Shown: positions 54,689-63,548 of the stretch, piece by piece
Numbering within the stretch: position 1 is the first letter of the stretch
How the letters are laid out: every line of letters begins with the position of its first letter
Assembly (NCBI GenBank): GCA_040753075.1
Contig: JBFMHA010000013.1
Span: 1-64,000 of the forward strand
DNA length: 64,000 nucleotides
Source of the DNA: UBA6814 sp040753075
GTDB lineage: Bacteria > Desulfobacterota > Desulfovibrionia > Desulfovibrionales > Desulfovibrionaceae
Direction of reading: 5' to 3'
Position numbers and translations under genes: made by a program
The notes under the pieces: model-generated
Database searches by the model: none
The model's input: only the letters and a program-made list of their open reading frames with translations
What the model was told of the DNA's origin: nothing

Positions 54689-56308
54689 ATGCGTACCCGT
54701 CAGGCCGGCGTCCGCGCTGGCGAGAAGGCGCCCAAACGGTCCCGCGGCATGCTGCTGTCCCTGTCCCTGGCCTGCGCCCTGGTCCTGCTAACCGCCGTGG
54801 GCGTCTCCGCCCCCACCCCGTCGGCCCAGGCCGAGGGGCCCTTCTCCTTCAACACCGTCATCGCCAAGGCCCAGTCCCTGTCCAAGCAGCCCTACGTGCA
54901 GCCCAAGGGCATGGTCCCGGACTTCCTGCTCGGCGAGATCTACGACCAGTGGCGGGACATCCGCTTCAAGACCGACAAGTCCCTGTGGCGCAAGCCCAAG
55001 AACAGCTTCTTCGAGGTCCAGTTCTTCCACCCCGGACTGTACTACGACCGCACCGTGGCCATGAACGTGGTGGAGAACGGCAAGGCCAAGCACTATGCCG
55101 TGACCAAGGAGATGTACGACTACGGCAAGAACACCTTCTACGACCAGGTGCCCATGGAGATCGGCACCGCCGGCTTCCGCTTCCACGCGCCGTACAAGAA
55201 CAAGAACTACCCCGACGAATTCCTGGTCTTCCTGGGCGCCAGCTACCTGCGCGGCGTGGCCCGCGACCACCACTACGGCCTCTCCGCCCGCGGCCTGGCC
55301 GTGGACACCGCCTCGCCCAAGGGCGAGGAGTTCCCCTGGTTCCGGGAGTTCTGGCTCTTCACCCCCAAGGCCGGGGACAAGGACCTCACCCTCTACGCCC
55401 TGCTGGACAGCCCCAGCGTCACCGGCGCCTACGCCTACACCGCCCGCCCCGGCCAGGAGCTGGTCATCGACGTGCAGAGCGTGGTCTTCATGCGCAAGAA
55501 CGTGGAGAAGATCGGCATCGGCCCCATGACCAGCATGTTCTTCTACGGCGAGAACACCTATCCCAAGCCCGAGGACTACCGCCCCGAGGTCCACGACTCC
55601 GACGGCCTGCTCCTGCGCATGGTCACCGGCGAGTGGGTCTGGCGGCCCCTGCAGAACCCCAAGGGCCTGCAGGTCAACTCCTTCCAGGCCCCCAACGTGC
55701 GCGGCTTCGGTCTCCTGCAGCGCGACCGCGACTTCAACAACTACCACGACCTCGAGGCCCGCTACGAGAACCGGCCCAGCATCTGGATCGAGCCCAAGGG
55801 CGACTGGGGCGATGGCCGGGTGGAGCTGGTGCAGATCCCCACCGACACCGAGATCAACGACAACATCGTGGCCTACTGGATCCCGGACAAGCAGGCCGAG
55901 CCCGGCGAGCCCATGCGCTTCGACTACACCATGCGCTGGTACTCGCCCACCCTGGACGACGGCCCCACCGGCCAGTGCGTCGCCACCCGCATCACCCCGG
56001 GCAGGACCGAACTGGAGAAGATCTTCGTCATGGACTTCGACGGCAAGGCCATCCGCGCCCTCAAGCCCGACGCCAAGGTCGAGGGGGTCATCTCGGTGGG
56101 CGCCGGCGCGCGCCTGATTGAGCAGCAGGCCTACCGCAACGATGTCACCGGCGCCTGGCGGCTCCACTTCAAGATCGCCCTGGACGGCGAGTCCACCCTG
56201 GGCAAGGTCCTGCCCGACAAGCGGCCTCCGATCGAGATGCGCGTGTTCCTGCGCAGCGGCTTCGACGTGCTCACCGAAACCTGGAGCTACGCCTACAAGC
56301 CCCAGTAG
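54689..56308 (+). CDS. opgG: Periplasmic glucan biosynthesis protein G
   Basis: A 539-residue periplasmic protein that shapes osmoregulated glucans by acting on the nascent beta-1,2 backbone. A signal peptide ends near PSAQAEG (residue about 47). The mature start FSFNTVIAKAQSLSKQPY and the blocks DQWRDIRFKTDKSLW, FHPGLYYDRTV, ASYLRGVARDHHYGLSARGLA and GEWVWRPLQNP are family marks. The ATG at 54689 follows GAACGAGG. It lies 8 nt before opgH, forming the standard opgGH operon. Confidence 0.96.
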   Translation: MRTRQAGVRAGEKAPKRSRGMLLSLSLACALVLLTAVGVSAPTPSAQAEGPFSFNTVIAKAQSLSKQPYVQPKGMVPDFLLGEIYDQWRDIRFKTDKSLWRKPKNSFFEVQFFHPGLYYDRTVAMNVVENGKAKHYAVTKEMYDYGKNTFYDQVPMEIGTAGFRFHAPYKNKNYPDEFLVFLGASYLRGVARDHHYGLSARGLAVDTASPKGEEFPWFREFWLFTPKAGDKDLTLYALLDSPSVTGAYAYTARPGQELVIDVQSVVFMRKNVEKIGIGPMTSMFFYGENTYPKPEDYRPEVHDSDGLLLRMVTGEWVWRPLQNPKGLQVNSFQAPNVRGFGLLQRDRDFNNYHDLEARYENRPSIWIEPKGDWGDGRVELVQIPTDTEINDNIVAYWIPDKQAEPGEPMRFDYTMRWYSPTLDDGPTGQCVATRITPGRTELEKIFVMDFDGKAIRALKPDAKVEGVISVGAGARLIEQQAYRNDVTGAWRLHFKIALDGESTLGKVLPDKRPPIEMRVFLRSGFDVLTETWSYAYKPQ

Positions 56309-56316
56309 GCCCGCCC

Positions 56317-58824
56317 ATGCCCAACGACGAACCAACCCCCGGACCGGGCGCGCCCACGTCCAGTGAGCCGCCCCCCGGGGGGGCCTCCGCCGTCCGGAGT
56401 CCGGGCGACGGCATGGACTCCGCCGGCCGCCGCCTGGCCGCCTACCTGCGCCGGCTCCCCCTGTCCGAGACCGAACGCTTCGAGGCCGGCCTGGGCGTGC
56501 TCCAGGACCTGGCCGCGGAGCACCCCCAGGATCCCGGTCCCGAGGCCATCCGCCTGCTTCGCAAACGGCTCGCCGGCCGCATCCCGGCCGGGGACCCGGC
56601 CATGCGGCCGGCCCTGAACCGCGACCACATGACCCCCGAGGTATGGCCCAGGCGCTCCAAGCTGGCCGGCCTGGCCACCCTCTTCGGCTTCAAGGCCACC
56701 CCCCCGCCCCCCAGGAGCGCGGGCAAGACCGGCCGCGAATTCCTCAACCTGCCCTGGGGCAAGGTGGCCCGCCGGCGGCGCCTCCTCCTGCTCCTGGTCA
56801 TGCTCCTGCCCACGGCCGCGGCCGTGTCGGTCATGGGCTCCTTCCTCCCGCACAAGGGCGCCACCCTCCTGGAGTCCATGGTCCTGGTGGTCTTCTCCGC
56901 ACTGTTCGCCTGGGTCTCGGTGGGATTCTGGACCGCCACCTTCGGCTTCTTCACCATGCTGCGCCGCTACGAGCGCGTCCTGGTCACCCGGGACATGGGC
57001 AAGCACGAGGCCGAACCCCGGCCCGGCGTGCTCACCGCGCTCCTCTTCCCGGTGTGCAACGAGGACATGGACCGGGTCATGGCCGGCATCCGCGCCACCT
57101 ACGTGTCCCTGTACCGCGCCGGACGCCTGGACAACTTCCACGTCCACATCCTCTCCGACACCCAGGACCCCGACGCCTGGGTCGAGGAGGAGGCCGCATT
57201 CAAGCGCCTGCGCGACGACCTGCTGGCCCACGGCCGGCTCTTCTACCGCCGCCGCCGGGTCAACCTGAAGCGCAAGAGCGGCAACGTGGCCGACTTCTGC
57301 CGCCGCTACGGCCAGTCCTACACCTACATGGTGGTCATGGACGCGGACAGCGTCATGTCCGGGCACACCCTCTGGCGCATGGTCTCCATCATGGAGCGCA
57401 AGCGCCACGTGGGCATCCTGCAGACCGCGCCCGCGGTCACCGGCCGCCAGACCTACCTGGCCCGGGTCCAGCAGTTCGCCAACCGGGTCTACGGCCCCAT
57501 GTTCGCCGCGGGACTGCACTTCATGCAGCTGGGCGACGCCCAGTTCTGGGGCCACAACGCCATGATCCGGGTCCGGCCCTTCATGCGCCACTGCGCCCTG
57601 GCCCGCCTGCCCGGCAAGCCCCCCCTGGGCGGCGACATCATGAGCCACGACTTCGTGGAGGCCGCCCTCATGCGCCGCGCCGGCTGGGGCGTCTGGCTGG
57701 CCTTCGACCTGGACGGCTCCTACGAGGAGTCCCCGCCCACCCTGCTGGCCGAACTCTCCCGCGACCGCCGCTGGTGCCAGGGCAACCTCCAGCACCTGCG
57801 CCTGCTCTTCACCCGCGGCCTGTTCCCGGCCCACCGCGCCCTGTTCCTCAACGGGGTCATGGCCTACGGCTCGGCCTTCCTCTGGTTCCTGTTCCTGGTC
57901 CTCTCCTCGGTGGAGGCCGTGGTCGAGGCCCTGGCCACCCCCAACTACTTCCCCTTCGGCAAGAGCCTCTTCCCCACCTGGCCGGTGTGGAACCCGGGCT
58001 GGGCCCTGTCGCTCCTGGCCACCACCGGCGTCATCCTCTTCCTGCCCAAGGTCGAGAGCTACCTGCTCTGGCTCATCAAGGGCCGCAGCCGCTACTACGG
58101 CGGACCGCTGCGCATGCTCGCGAGCATCGTCCTGGAGGTGCTCACCTCCACCCTGCTCGCGCCCATCCGCATGCTCTTCCACAGCAAGTTCGTGTTCATA
58201 ACCCTGCTCGGCCGCAAGGCCGGCTGGGGCAAGCAGCAGCGCGACGACTCCGGAACCCCCTGGTCCGACGCCATCCGCTTCCACCTGGGCGGCACCATCC
58301 TGGCCGCCGTCTGGGGCGCCGTGCTCTTCACCTACAACCGCTCCTTCTTCTGGTGGATCACCCCCATCCTGGTCCCCCTGCTCCTGGCCATCCCGATGTC
58401 CGTGCTCACCAGCCGCGCCGGCCTGGGCCGCCTGGCCCGACGGCTGGGCCTGTTCCTCACCCCCGAGGAAGTGGACCCGCCCCGCGAACTCGAGGACCTG
58501 GAGCGCTACCACGCCGACAACCTAGCCAGCACCCCGGCCCTGGGCATCCCCAGGGGCTGCGGCTTCAGCCGCGCCGTCCTGGACCCGGCCACCCACCAGC
58601 TGCACACCGCCGCCCTGGGCCGCCCCCGCAGCCTCAGCGAACCCGTCCGCGCCCGCCGCGCCGACCTGGCCCGGAAGGCCCTGGAACAGGGTCCCGCAAG
58701 CCTCACCGCCCGGGAAAAGAAGGAACTCCTCTACGACCCCGCCGCCCTCGCCAGCCTGCACGAAGAAGCCTGGCGGCTCCCGGACGACAAGCTCGCCCAG
58801 AACTGGGGCGTCCGGCTGGACTAG
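56317..58824 (+). CDS. opgH: Membrane glucosyltransferase H for osmoregulated glucans
   Basis: An 835-residue inner-membrane glycosyltransferase family 2 enzyme that polymerises UDP-glucose. N-terminal cytoplasmic part about 1-140; membrane segments near 150-205; catalytic domain with LFPVCNEDMDRVMAGI, ILSDTQDPDAW, VMDADSVMSG and the DRRWCQGN acceptor motif; six further membrane segments about 510-710; a soluble C terminus. Length agrees with E. coli OpgH (847). Partner of opgG directly upstream. In enterobacteria OpgH also links UDP-glucose to cell size, not testable here. Confidence 0.96.
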   Translation: MPNDEPTPGPGAPTSSEPPPGGASAVRSPGDGMDSAGRRLAAYLRRLPLSETERFEAGLGVLQDLAAEHPQDPGPEAIRLLRKRLAGRIPAGDPAMRPALNRDHMTPEVWPRRSKLAGLATLFGFKATPPPPRSAGKTGREFLNLPWGKVARRRRLLLLLVMLLPTAAAVSVMGSFLPHKGATLLESMVLVVFSALFAWVSVGFWTATFGFFTMLRRYERVLVTRDMGKHEAEPRPGVLTALLFPVCNEDMDRVMAGIRATYVSLYRAGRLDNFHVHILSDTQDPDAWVEEEAAFKRLRDDLLAHGRLFYRRRRVNLKRKSGNVADFCRRYGQSYTYMVVMDADSVMSGHTLWRMVSIMERKRHVGILQTAPAVTGRQTYLARVQQFANRVYGPMFAAGLHFMQLGDAQFWGHNAMIRVRPFMRHCALARLPGKPPLGGDIMSHDFVEAALMRRAGWGVWLAFDLDGSYEESPPTLLAELSRDRRWCQGNLQHLRLLFTRGLFPAHRALFLNGVMAYGSAFLWFLFLVLSSVEAVVEALATPNYFPFGKSLFPTWPVWNPGWALSLLATTGVILFLPKVESYLLWLIKGRSRYYGGPLRMLASIVLEVLTSTLLAPIRMLFHSKFVFITLLGRKAGWGKQQRDDSGTPWSDAIRFHLGGTILAAVWGAVLFTYNRSFFWWITPILVPLLLAIPMSVLTSRAGLGRLARRLGLFLTPEEVDPPRELEDLERYHADNLASTPALGIPRGCGFSRAVLDPATHQLHTAALGRPRSLSEPVRARRADLARKALEQGPASLTAREKKELLYDPAALASLHEEAWRLPDDKLAQNWGVRLD

Positions 58825-58825
58825 G

Positions 58826-58842
58826 CGGGGCGCCGCCCCAGG
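58826..58842. repeat. Partial copy C of the intergenic hairpin repeat
   Basis: CGGGGCGCCGCCCCAGG right after the opgH stop matches the first hairpin of copies A (18514) and B (37907); the following hairpins are missing. A related GGGGCCATCGGCCCC lies at 58967-58983. Confidence 0.5.
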
Positions 58843-58914
58843 CCCCTGCCGCGCGGCCGGGAAGCATCGCGGCTGCGCCGCTTGGCCCCGCCTTCGGCGT
58901 GGCCGGCCGCATCA

Positions 58915-58952
58915 CTCGGAGTACGAAAATGTTGCACATTTTCTACTCCGAG
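58915..58952. repeat. Palindromic element downstream of opgH
   Basis: CTCGGAGTACGAAAATG (58915-58931) and CATTTTCTACTCCGAG (58937-58952) form a 16-bp stem with one bulged base around TTGCA. It lies in the 409-nt gap 58825-59233 and resembles a small mobile palindrome rather than a terminator, having no T-run. Confidence 0.6.
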
Positions 58953-59164
58953 TAGACCCACCCGCTGGGGCCATCGGCCCCAGACCCCGTTCGGGCGCAG
59001 CAAGGCTTTGCCTCCGCCGCGCCGCATTGCGCGCACGGGATTCCGGGCAGGGGGCCGGCCGCCGCCGGGCGAAACGCCCGGTGCGAAGGGGGTGATTGTC
59101 GGCAGCCCCTCTTGAAGGGCCGAAGGCCCGTTACAAAAGTTTTTGGGGGAAGGGTGGGGAGAGC

Positions 59165-59220
59165 CCGAGAGGGGAGGGAAACCCCCTTTTTACAAAAAGG
59201 GGGTTACCCTCCCCTCTCGG
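59165..59220. terminator. Bidirectional terminator between opgH and the zinc-ribbon gene
   Basis: Arms of 27 nt (59165-59191 and 59194-59220), complementary except for one base in the middle, with A and T runs at the tip. CCGAGAGGGGAGGG forms the lower stem and CCCCCTTTTT/AAAAAGGGGG the upper. Suitable for convergent genes on both sides. Related to the split copy at 18664-18806. Confidence 0.85.
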
Positions 59221-59233
59221 TTCTTCTTCTTCC

Positions 59234-59401
59234 CTACCGCAGCGCGTCGATGTCGAGCTTCTTGCCGCAGTTGGGGCAGCAGGCGTTGGCCGCGGGGGCG
59301 GCGGCGCTGGCGCGGGGCAGCAGGGTGGCGATCCAGCCCTTGGGGGTGAGGGTGAAGGACACGGTGATCTTCCGGCCGCAGGTGCAGTAGCGCTCTTGCA
59401 T
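59234..59401 (-). CDS. Small zinc-ribbon-like protein
   Basis: Fifty-five residues with CTCGRK near the start and CCPNCGKKLDIDALR at the end; two CxC/CxxC knuckles separated by about 33 residues could bind one zinc. GGAGGACGCC precedes the ATG. It lies 82 nt downstream of the S24-type repressor on the same strand, with a repressor-like operator candidate between them. Confidence 0.65.
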   Translation of the reverse strand: MQERYCTCGRKITVSFTLTPKGWIATLLPRASAAAPAANACCPNCGKKLDIDALR

Positions 59402-59430
59402 GGCGTCCTCCAGGGTGCGTGTTGCGTTCC

Positions 59431-59450
59431 GTTGCGATATGTTTATCAAA
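59431..59450. promoter_or_regulatory. Operator-like site 1
   Basis: GTTGCGATATGTTTATCAAA between the repressor and the zinc-ribbon gene. It shares GTTGCGATA and 13 of 19 bases with the site in front of the repressor (60153-60171) and contains the palindrome GATA-N4-TATC. Confidence 0.45.
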
Positions 59451-59483
59451 GTTAACATCGCGGACAAAAAAATAGGGGCGGGC

Positions 59484-60134
59484 TCAGCGGTATTCGCGGC
59501 CGATCCAGACCACCTTGCCGATGAGCCGGACGTTGGCCAACTCGTCGCCGCGCAGGAGCACCGGGTCGTAGTCCGGGTTGTCCGAGACCAGCACCAGGGT
59601 TCCGGGCCGCTTCTCCAGGCGCTTGACCATGACCGTGTCCTCCACGCCCACGGCGTAGATGGATCCGGCCATGACCGCCTGCTGGCCCTGGTCCACGAGC
59701 ACGGTGTCGCCTTCCTTGATCTCCGGCTCCATGGAGTTGCCGGACACGTCCATGAGCACCATGCGCTCGGGCGTGCCCTTGCGGGCCAGCCAGTCGCGCT
59801 TGAACGCGTAGTAGTCGCGCACCCGGGCCTCCACCTCGAAGGAGCCGCCCCCGGCGGACAGGCGCGCCGCCACCTTGGGCACCTGGAAGAAGTCCTCGGC
59901 CGAGGGCCGGGGCGCGCTGGCGCGGGCGAAACCGCGGCCGGAGGCCAGCCAGTCCGGGTTCAGGCCCAGGTCGTGGGCCAGGCGCAGCACCCATTTCTCC
60001 GGGGCCAGGCCGCGGCGCTTGGCCTGGGTCACGGCCGAGCGGTTCACGCCCAGGGCCTTGGCCAGGTCCTGCTGGGTGCGGATGTCCGATGTCTCGGACA
60101 GGCGGCGGAAAAAGGCGTCGAAGGTGCTGCTCAT
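59484..60134 (-). CDS. S24-family phage-type repressor
   Basis: A 216-residue regulator. Residues 1-65 form a CI-like helix-turn-helix (TQQDLAKALGVNRSAVTQAKR). The C-terminal half (about 110-216) is a LexA/S24 peptidase fold: catalytic Ser in VSGNSMEPEIKEGDTVLVDQ and the Lys in VMVKRLEKRPG. The cleavage site expected between the domains (Ala-Gly or Cys-Gly) is not obvious. It could respond to RecA filaments or simply dimerise through this domain. There are no other phage genes nearby. The ATG at 60134 has a weak ribosome site. Confidence 0.88.
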   Translation of the reverse strand: MSSTFDAFFRRLSETSDIRTQQDLAKALGVNRSAVTQAKRRGLAPEKWVLRLAHDLGLNPDWLASGRGFARASAPRPSAEDFFQVPKVAARLSAGGGSFEVEARVRDYYAFKRDWLARKGTPERMVLMDVSGNSMEPEIKEGDTVLVDQGQQAVMAGSIYAVGVEDTVMVKRLEKRPGTLVLVSDNPDYDPVLLRGDELANVRLIGKVVWIGREYR

Positions 60135-60152
60135 GGCGTTTCCGGGTGTCTT

Positions 60153-60171
60153 GTTGCGATACATAAACAAA
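60153..60171. promoter_or_regulatory. Operator-like site 2, upstream of the repressor
   Basis: GTTGCGATACATAAACAAA, 19 nt upstream of the repressor start codon and similar to the site at 59431. Its place fits autoregulation. Confidence 0.45.
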
Positions 60172-60363
60172 CGCGGAAGAAAAGGCAACACATGTGCGCA
60201 ATTTTTTCCAAGGGCGGATGCCGCGGAGGCGGGCGCAGGCCGGGAACGGTTGCCAGCCGTGGGTTTTGGCGGTATTGGGTTCGATCCATTCGCCGGGGTT
60301 CCGGCGGTTTCGCAGGAAAAATTCAGTGAGGGCGGGCCGGGAAGCCGGCGCGCGGAGGCTGCC

Positions 60364-62760
60364 ATGCGGGTTAGCGTCAACTGGTTGCGGGAGTTCACGC
60401 CCTTTGCGGGCGACATTCAGGATCTGGCCGACCGGCTCACCATGCTGGGCCTGGAGGTGGAGGAGATCAGCCGTCCCTTCGCCGGCCTGGAGAAGGTGGT
60501 GGTGGGCAAGGTGGTGGAGTGCGCCAGGCATCCCGAGGCGGACAAGCTGTCGCTGACCAGGGTGGACGCGGGCCAGGGCGAGCTGCTGTCCATCGTGTGC
60601 GGAGCGCCCAACGTGGCCGCGGGCCAGACCGTGGCCGTGGCCCTGGTGGGGGCGAGCCTGCCGAACGGCCTGGTCATCAAGAAGTCCAAGATCCGCGGGG
60701 CCGAGTCCCTGGGCATGATCTGCGCCGAGGACGAACTGGGCCTGGGCGAGGGCCACGCCGGCATCATGGTGCTGGACGGCGCGCTCCGGGCCGGGACGCC
60801 CCTGGTGGAGTCGCTGAACCTCGACGCTGAGGTGCTGGAGGTGAGCATCACCCCCAACCGCGCGGACTGCCTGTCCGTGCTGGGTGTGGCGCGCGAGGCG
60901 GCCCTGGCCTTCGGCCTGCCGCTGACCCTGCCCCGGGCGGACCTCCGCGAGGAGGGGCCGGGACGCGCCGAGGACTTCTTCCGCATCGAGATCCCCGAGC
61001 CCGAGCTGTGCCCGGTGTACCAGGCCCGGGTGCTGGCCGGGGTGAAGGTGGGGCCGTCCCCGGACTGGCTGCGCTGGCGGCTGTCGGCCGTGGGCCTGCG
61101 GCCCATCAACAACATCGTGGACGTGACCAACTACGTCATGTTCGAGCTGGGGCAGCCCCTGCACGCCTTTGACCGGCGGCTGCTGGCCGGCGGCCTCATC
61201 CGGGTGGCCCGGGCGTCCGAGGGCATGCGCTTCACGACCCTGGACAACCAGGAGCGGGCGCTCAACGCCAACGACCTGCTCATCTGGGACGCGGAGAAGC
61301 CGGTGGCCCTGGCCGGGGTCATGGGCGGGGCCAACACCGAGATGGCCGCCGACTCCACGGACGTGCTCCTGGAGAGCGCGGTGTTCCGGCCGGGCAGCGT
61401 GCGCAAGACCGCGCGCCGGCTGGGCATTCCCAGCGAGTCCTCCTACCGCTTCGAGCGCGGCGTGGACCAGCCCGGCTCGCGCCTGGCCATGGACCGGGCC
61501 GCGGCGCTCATGGCCGAGTTCTCCGGCGGCCGGGTGCTGCCCGGAGTGGCGGTGGCCGAGCCCCGGCCGTGGCGGAGCCGGGTGGCGCCCTTCCGGGTGG
61601 AGCGGGCCCGCGACCTGCTGGGCCTGCCGGTGGACGAGGCCTTCTGCCGCAAGACCCTGGAGGGCGTGGGCTGCTCGCTCAGGGGCGCGGACGGGAGCTT
61701 CGAGGCCGAGGCCCCCAGCCACCGCCTGGACCTGGAGCGGGAGGTGGACCTCATCGAGGAGGTGGCCCGGGTGTACGGCATCGACCGCATCCCCGCGGTG
61801 CTGCCCCGCATCCCCAAGTCCCTGGACGCGGTGGGCAAGGCCGACACCACCTACGACTTCTCCCTGCGGCTCAAGTCCTGGGCCCGCGGCGCGGGCCTGC
61901 GCGAGGCCGTCAACTACAGCTTCGTGGGGACCCGCGACCTGGACCTGCTGGGCCTGCCCCAGGACAACCGGGTGCCGGTGAAGAACCCCCTGTCGGAGGA
62001 GCAGAACGTGCTGCGCACCGCGCTGGCCCCGGGCCTGCTGCAGACCGTGCGGCAGAACGTGTCCGCGGGCGCGGCCCGGGTGCGGGCGTTCGAGCTGGCC
62101 CACCTCTTCTTCCCGGATCCGGCTTCCGACACCACGGCCACGGAGCCGGTGCGCCTGGGCCTGGCCCTCTACGGCGACCGGGCGGCCGAGGGCTGGCCCC
62201 AGGAGGACCGGCCCGCCGACTACCTGGACCTCAAGGGCCTGGCGGAGCACCTGCTGGCCCATCTCAAGCTGCCGGCCGCGCAGTTTGCGGTCAAGGACGG
62301 ACATCCCTACCTCTCGCCCTGCGTGGAGGCGACCCTGGACGGCGAGGTCCTGGGCGAACTGGGCCGGGTCAAGCCCGAACTGGCCGACGCCTACGAGGCG
62401 CGCAAGGAGGTCTGGATCGCGGAGCTGGACGCGGACCTGCTCAAGCGCCGGTCCGAGGCGCGGGTGCAGGGCTTCGCGGCCCTGGCCAAGTTCCCGCCGG
62501 TGCGCCGCGACGTGACCTTCGCCTGCCCGGCGGACCTCCAGGCGACGGCCCTGCTGGACGCGGCGCGGGGCGCGAAGGAGAAGCTGCTGGCGGACGTGCT
62601 GCTGGTCAACGTGTACCAGCCCGAGCCCGGCGGCGAGCGCAACCTGAGCCTGCGCCTGACCTACCGCCACGCGGAGCGGACCCTCAAGGACGCGGAGGCG
62701 GACAAGGCCCACGCCAAGGTGGTGGCCGCAGTCGCCGCCGCCCTGCCGGTGCGCGTCTAG
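60364..62760 (+). CDS. pheT: Phenylalanyl-tRNA synthetase beta subunit
   Basis: A 798-residue PheT. The N-terminal VSVNWLREFTPF and EMAP/tRNA-binding domain (VVVGKVVECARHPEADKLSL, VCGAPNVAAGQTVAVAL) are followed by B3/B4 editing parts (PNRADCLSVLGVARE, INNIVDVTNYVMFELGQPLHAFD), B5, and the C-terminal anticodon-binding FDX-ACB domain (FPPVRRDVTFAC, LRLTYRHAERTLKD). It pairs with PheS in an alpha2-beta2 enzyme. pheS is not upstream here: 230 nt of non-coding DNA and the divergent repressor occupy that place. A terminator follows. Confidence 0.97.
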   Translation: MRVSVNWLREFTPFAGDIQDLADRLTMLGLEVEEISRPFAGLEKVVVGKVVECARHPEADKLSLTRVDAGQGELLSIVCGAPNVAAGQTVAVALVGASLPNGLVIKKSKIRGAESLGMICAEDELGLGEGHAGIMVLDGALRAGTPLVESLNLDAEVLEVSITPNRADCLSVLGVAREAALAFGLPLTLPRADLREEGPGRAEDFFRIEIPEPELCPVYQARVLAGVKVGPSPDWLRWRLSAVGLRPINNIVDVTNYVMFELGQPLHAFDRRLLAGGLIRVARASEGMRFTTLDNQERALNANDLLIWDAEKPVALAGVMGGANTEMAADSTDVLLESAVFRPGSVRKTARRLGIPSESSYRFERGVDQPGSRLAMDRAAALMAEFSGGRVLPGVAVAEPRPWRSRVAPFRVERARDLLGLPVDEAFCRKTLEGVGCSLRGADGSFEAEAPSHRLDLEREVDLIEEVARVYGIDRIPAVLPRIPKSLDAVGKADTTYDFSLRLKSWARGAGLREAVNYSFVGTRDLDLLGLPQDNRVPVKNPLSEEQNVLRTALAPGLLQTVRQNVSAGAARVRAFELAHLFFPDPASDTTATEPVRLGLALYGDRAAEGWPQEDRPADYLDLKGLAEHLLAHLKLPAAQFAVKDGHPYLSPCVEATLDGEVLGELGRVKPELADAYEARKEVWIAELDADLLKRRSEARVQGFAALAKFPPVRRDVTFACPADLQATALLDAARGAKEKLLADVLLVNVYQPEPGGERNLSLRLTYRHAERTLKDAEADKAHAKVVAAVAAALPVRV

Positions 62761-62783
62761 CAGGGCCCCTGCATCGCCATGGG

Positions 62784-62821
62784 GAGCCTCCTGCGCGAAA
62801 CGCGCGGGGGGCTCTTTTTTT
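62784..62821 (+). terminator. Terminator after pheT
   Basis: GAGCC...GCGCG pairs with CGCGC...GGCTC (62784-62814) and ends in eight T residues. Confidence 0.9.
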
Positions 62822-62897
62822 GTCGCGGCGGCGAAGGGTTTTTCCCGCGTTGTTGCAGGGCGTTGACGAGCGTCCTCCCGGCCCGTAGGCTTGGCCC

Positions 62898-63218
62898 ATG
62901 GGCGAGAGGGTGTACCGCATCGGCCAGGCGGCCAAGCTGCTGGGGCTCAAGCCTCACGTGCTGCGTTTCTGGGAGACCGAGTTCCCCCAGCTCGCGCCGG
63001 TGCGCACGGAAAAGGGGCAGCGGCTCTACACCGGGGAGCACCTGGCCCTGCTCAAGACCATCCACCGCCTGGTGCACGAGGAGGGCCTGACCCTGGACGG
63101 CGCGCGTCGCCGCATGGAGCAGGAGGAGGGCCTGACCGACCTCAGGCGCAGCGTGGCCGAGGAGCTCCGATCCATCCGCCGCCTGCTGGAGCCGGCCGGG
63201 GCCGGCGAGGAGGGCTGA
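62898..63218 (+). CDS. MerR-family regulator
   Basis: A 106-residue small MerR protein. The helix-turn-helix is YRIGQAAKLLGLKPHVLRFWETEFP, followed by GQRLYTGEHLALLKTIHRLVHEEGLTLDGARRRM and a short dimerisation helix. There is no C-terminal cysteine or ligand domain, like the MlrA/HspR-type or RacA-type short members often found beside pheT. In many bacteria a MerR gene follows pheT, as here. It overlaps the next gene by one base. Confidence 0.9.
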   Translation: MGERVYRIGQAAKLLGLKPHVLRFWETEFPQLAPVRTEKGQRLYTGEHLALLKTIHRLVHEEGLTLDGARRRMEQEEGLTDLRRSVAEELRSIRRLLEPAGAGEEG

Positions 63219-63505
63219 TGGAGACCCTGGACGTCTTCACCTGGCTGCTCACCTGCACCAGCGTCACCGCGGTCGTCCTGAACATCAAGAAGAAGCGGGT
63301 CTGCTTCCTGGTCTTCCTGGCGGCCAACTCCGGCTGGATCGCGGTGAACCTGCTCAAGGGCATCCCGGCCCAGGCCACCCTGTTCGTGATCTATTCCGGC
63401 CTGTCCCTGTGGGGATTCATCGAGTGGGGCCGCAACCCCCCGGACAAGCCCGGCGATGCCAAGGGGTTGGGCAAGGATTCCCAGCCCGGCGGGAAAAAGC
63501 GTTGA
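63218..63505 (+). CDS. Three-helix membrane protein, PnuC/SemiSWEET-like
   Basis: Ninety-five residues with three hydrophobic helices: VFTWLLTCTSVTAVVLNI, FLVFLAANSGWIAVNLL and ATLFVIYSGLSLWGFIEW, then a charged tail. The pattern resembles one repeat unit of PnuC or a SemiSWEET half-transporter, which act as dimers. A transported substrate cannot be named. Starts within the merR stop (TGATG), so it is co-translated with merR. Confidence 0.65.
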   Translation: METLDVFTWLLTCTSVTAVVLNIKKKRVCFLVFLAANSGWIAVNLLKGIPAQATLFVIYSGLSLWGFIEWGRNPPDKPGDAKGLGKDSQPGGKKR

Positions 63506-63531
63506 CAAACGTCCGGACCTGCCGTACCTCT
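63503..63531 (+). promoter_or_regulatory. Promoter of tRNA-Pro
   Basis: TTGACA (63503-63508), a 17-nt spacer and TACCTC (63526-63531). The start would be about 11 nt before the tRNA. The -35 overlaps the preceding stop codon. Confidence 0.6.
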
Positions 63532-63548
63532 TCATTCCCTTCTGGGGT

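Noticed and set aside
60185..60331. Short frame before pheT containing FWRYW, considered as a second leader peptide
   Set aside because: No ribosome site at its start, only one Phe next to the motif, no terminator or alternative stem between it and pheT.
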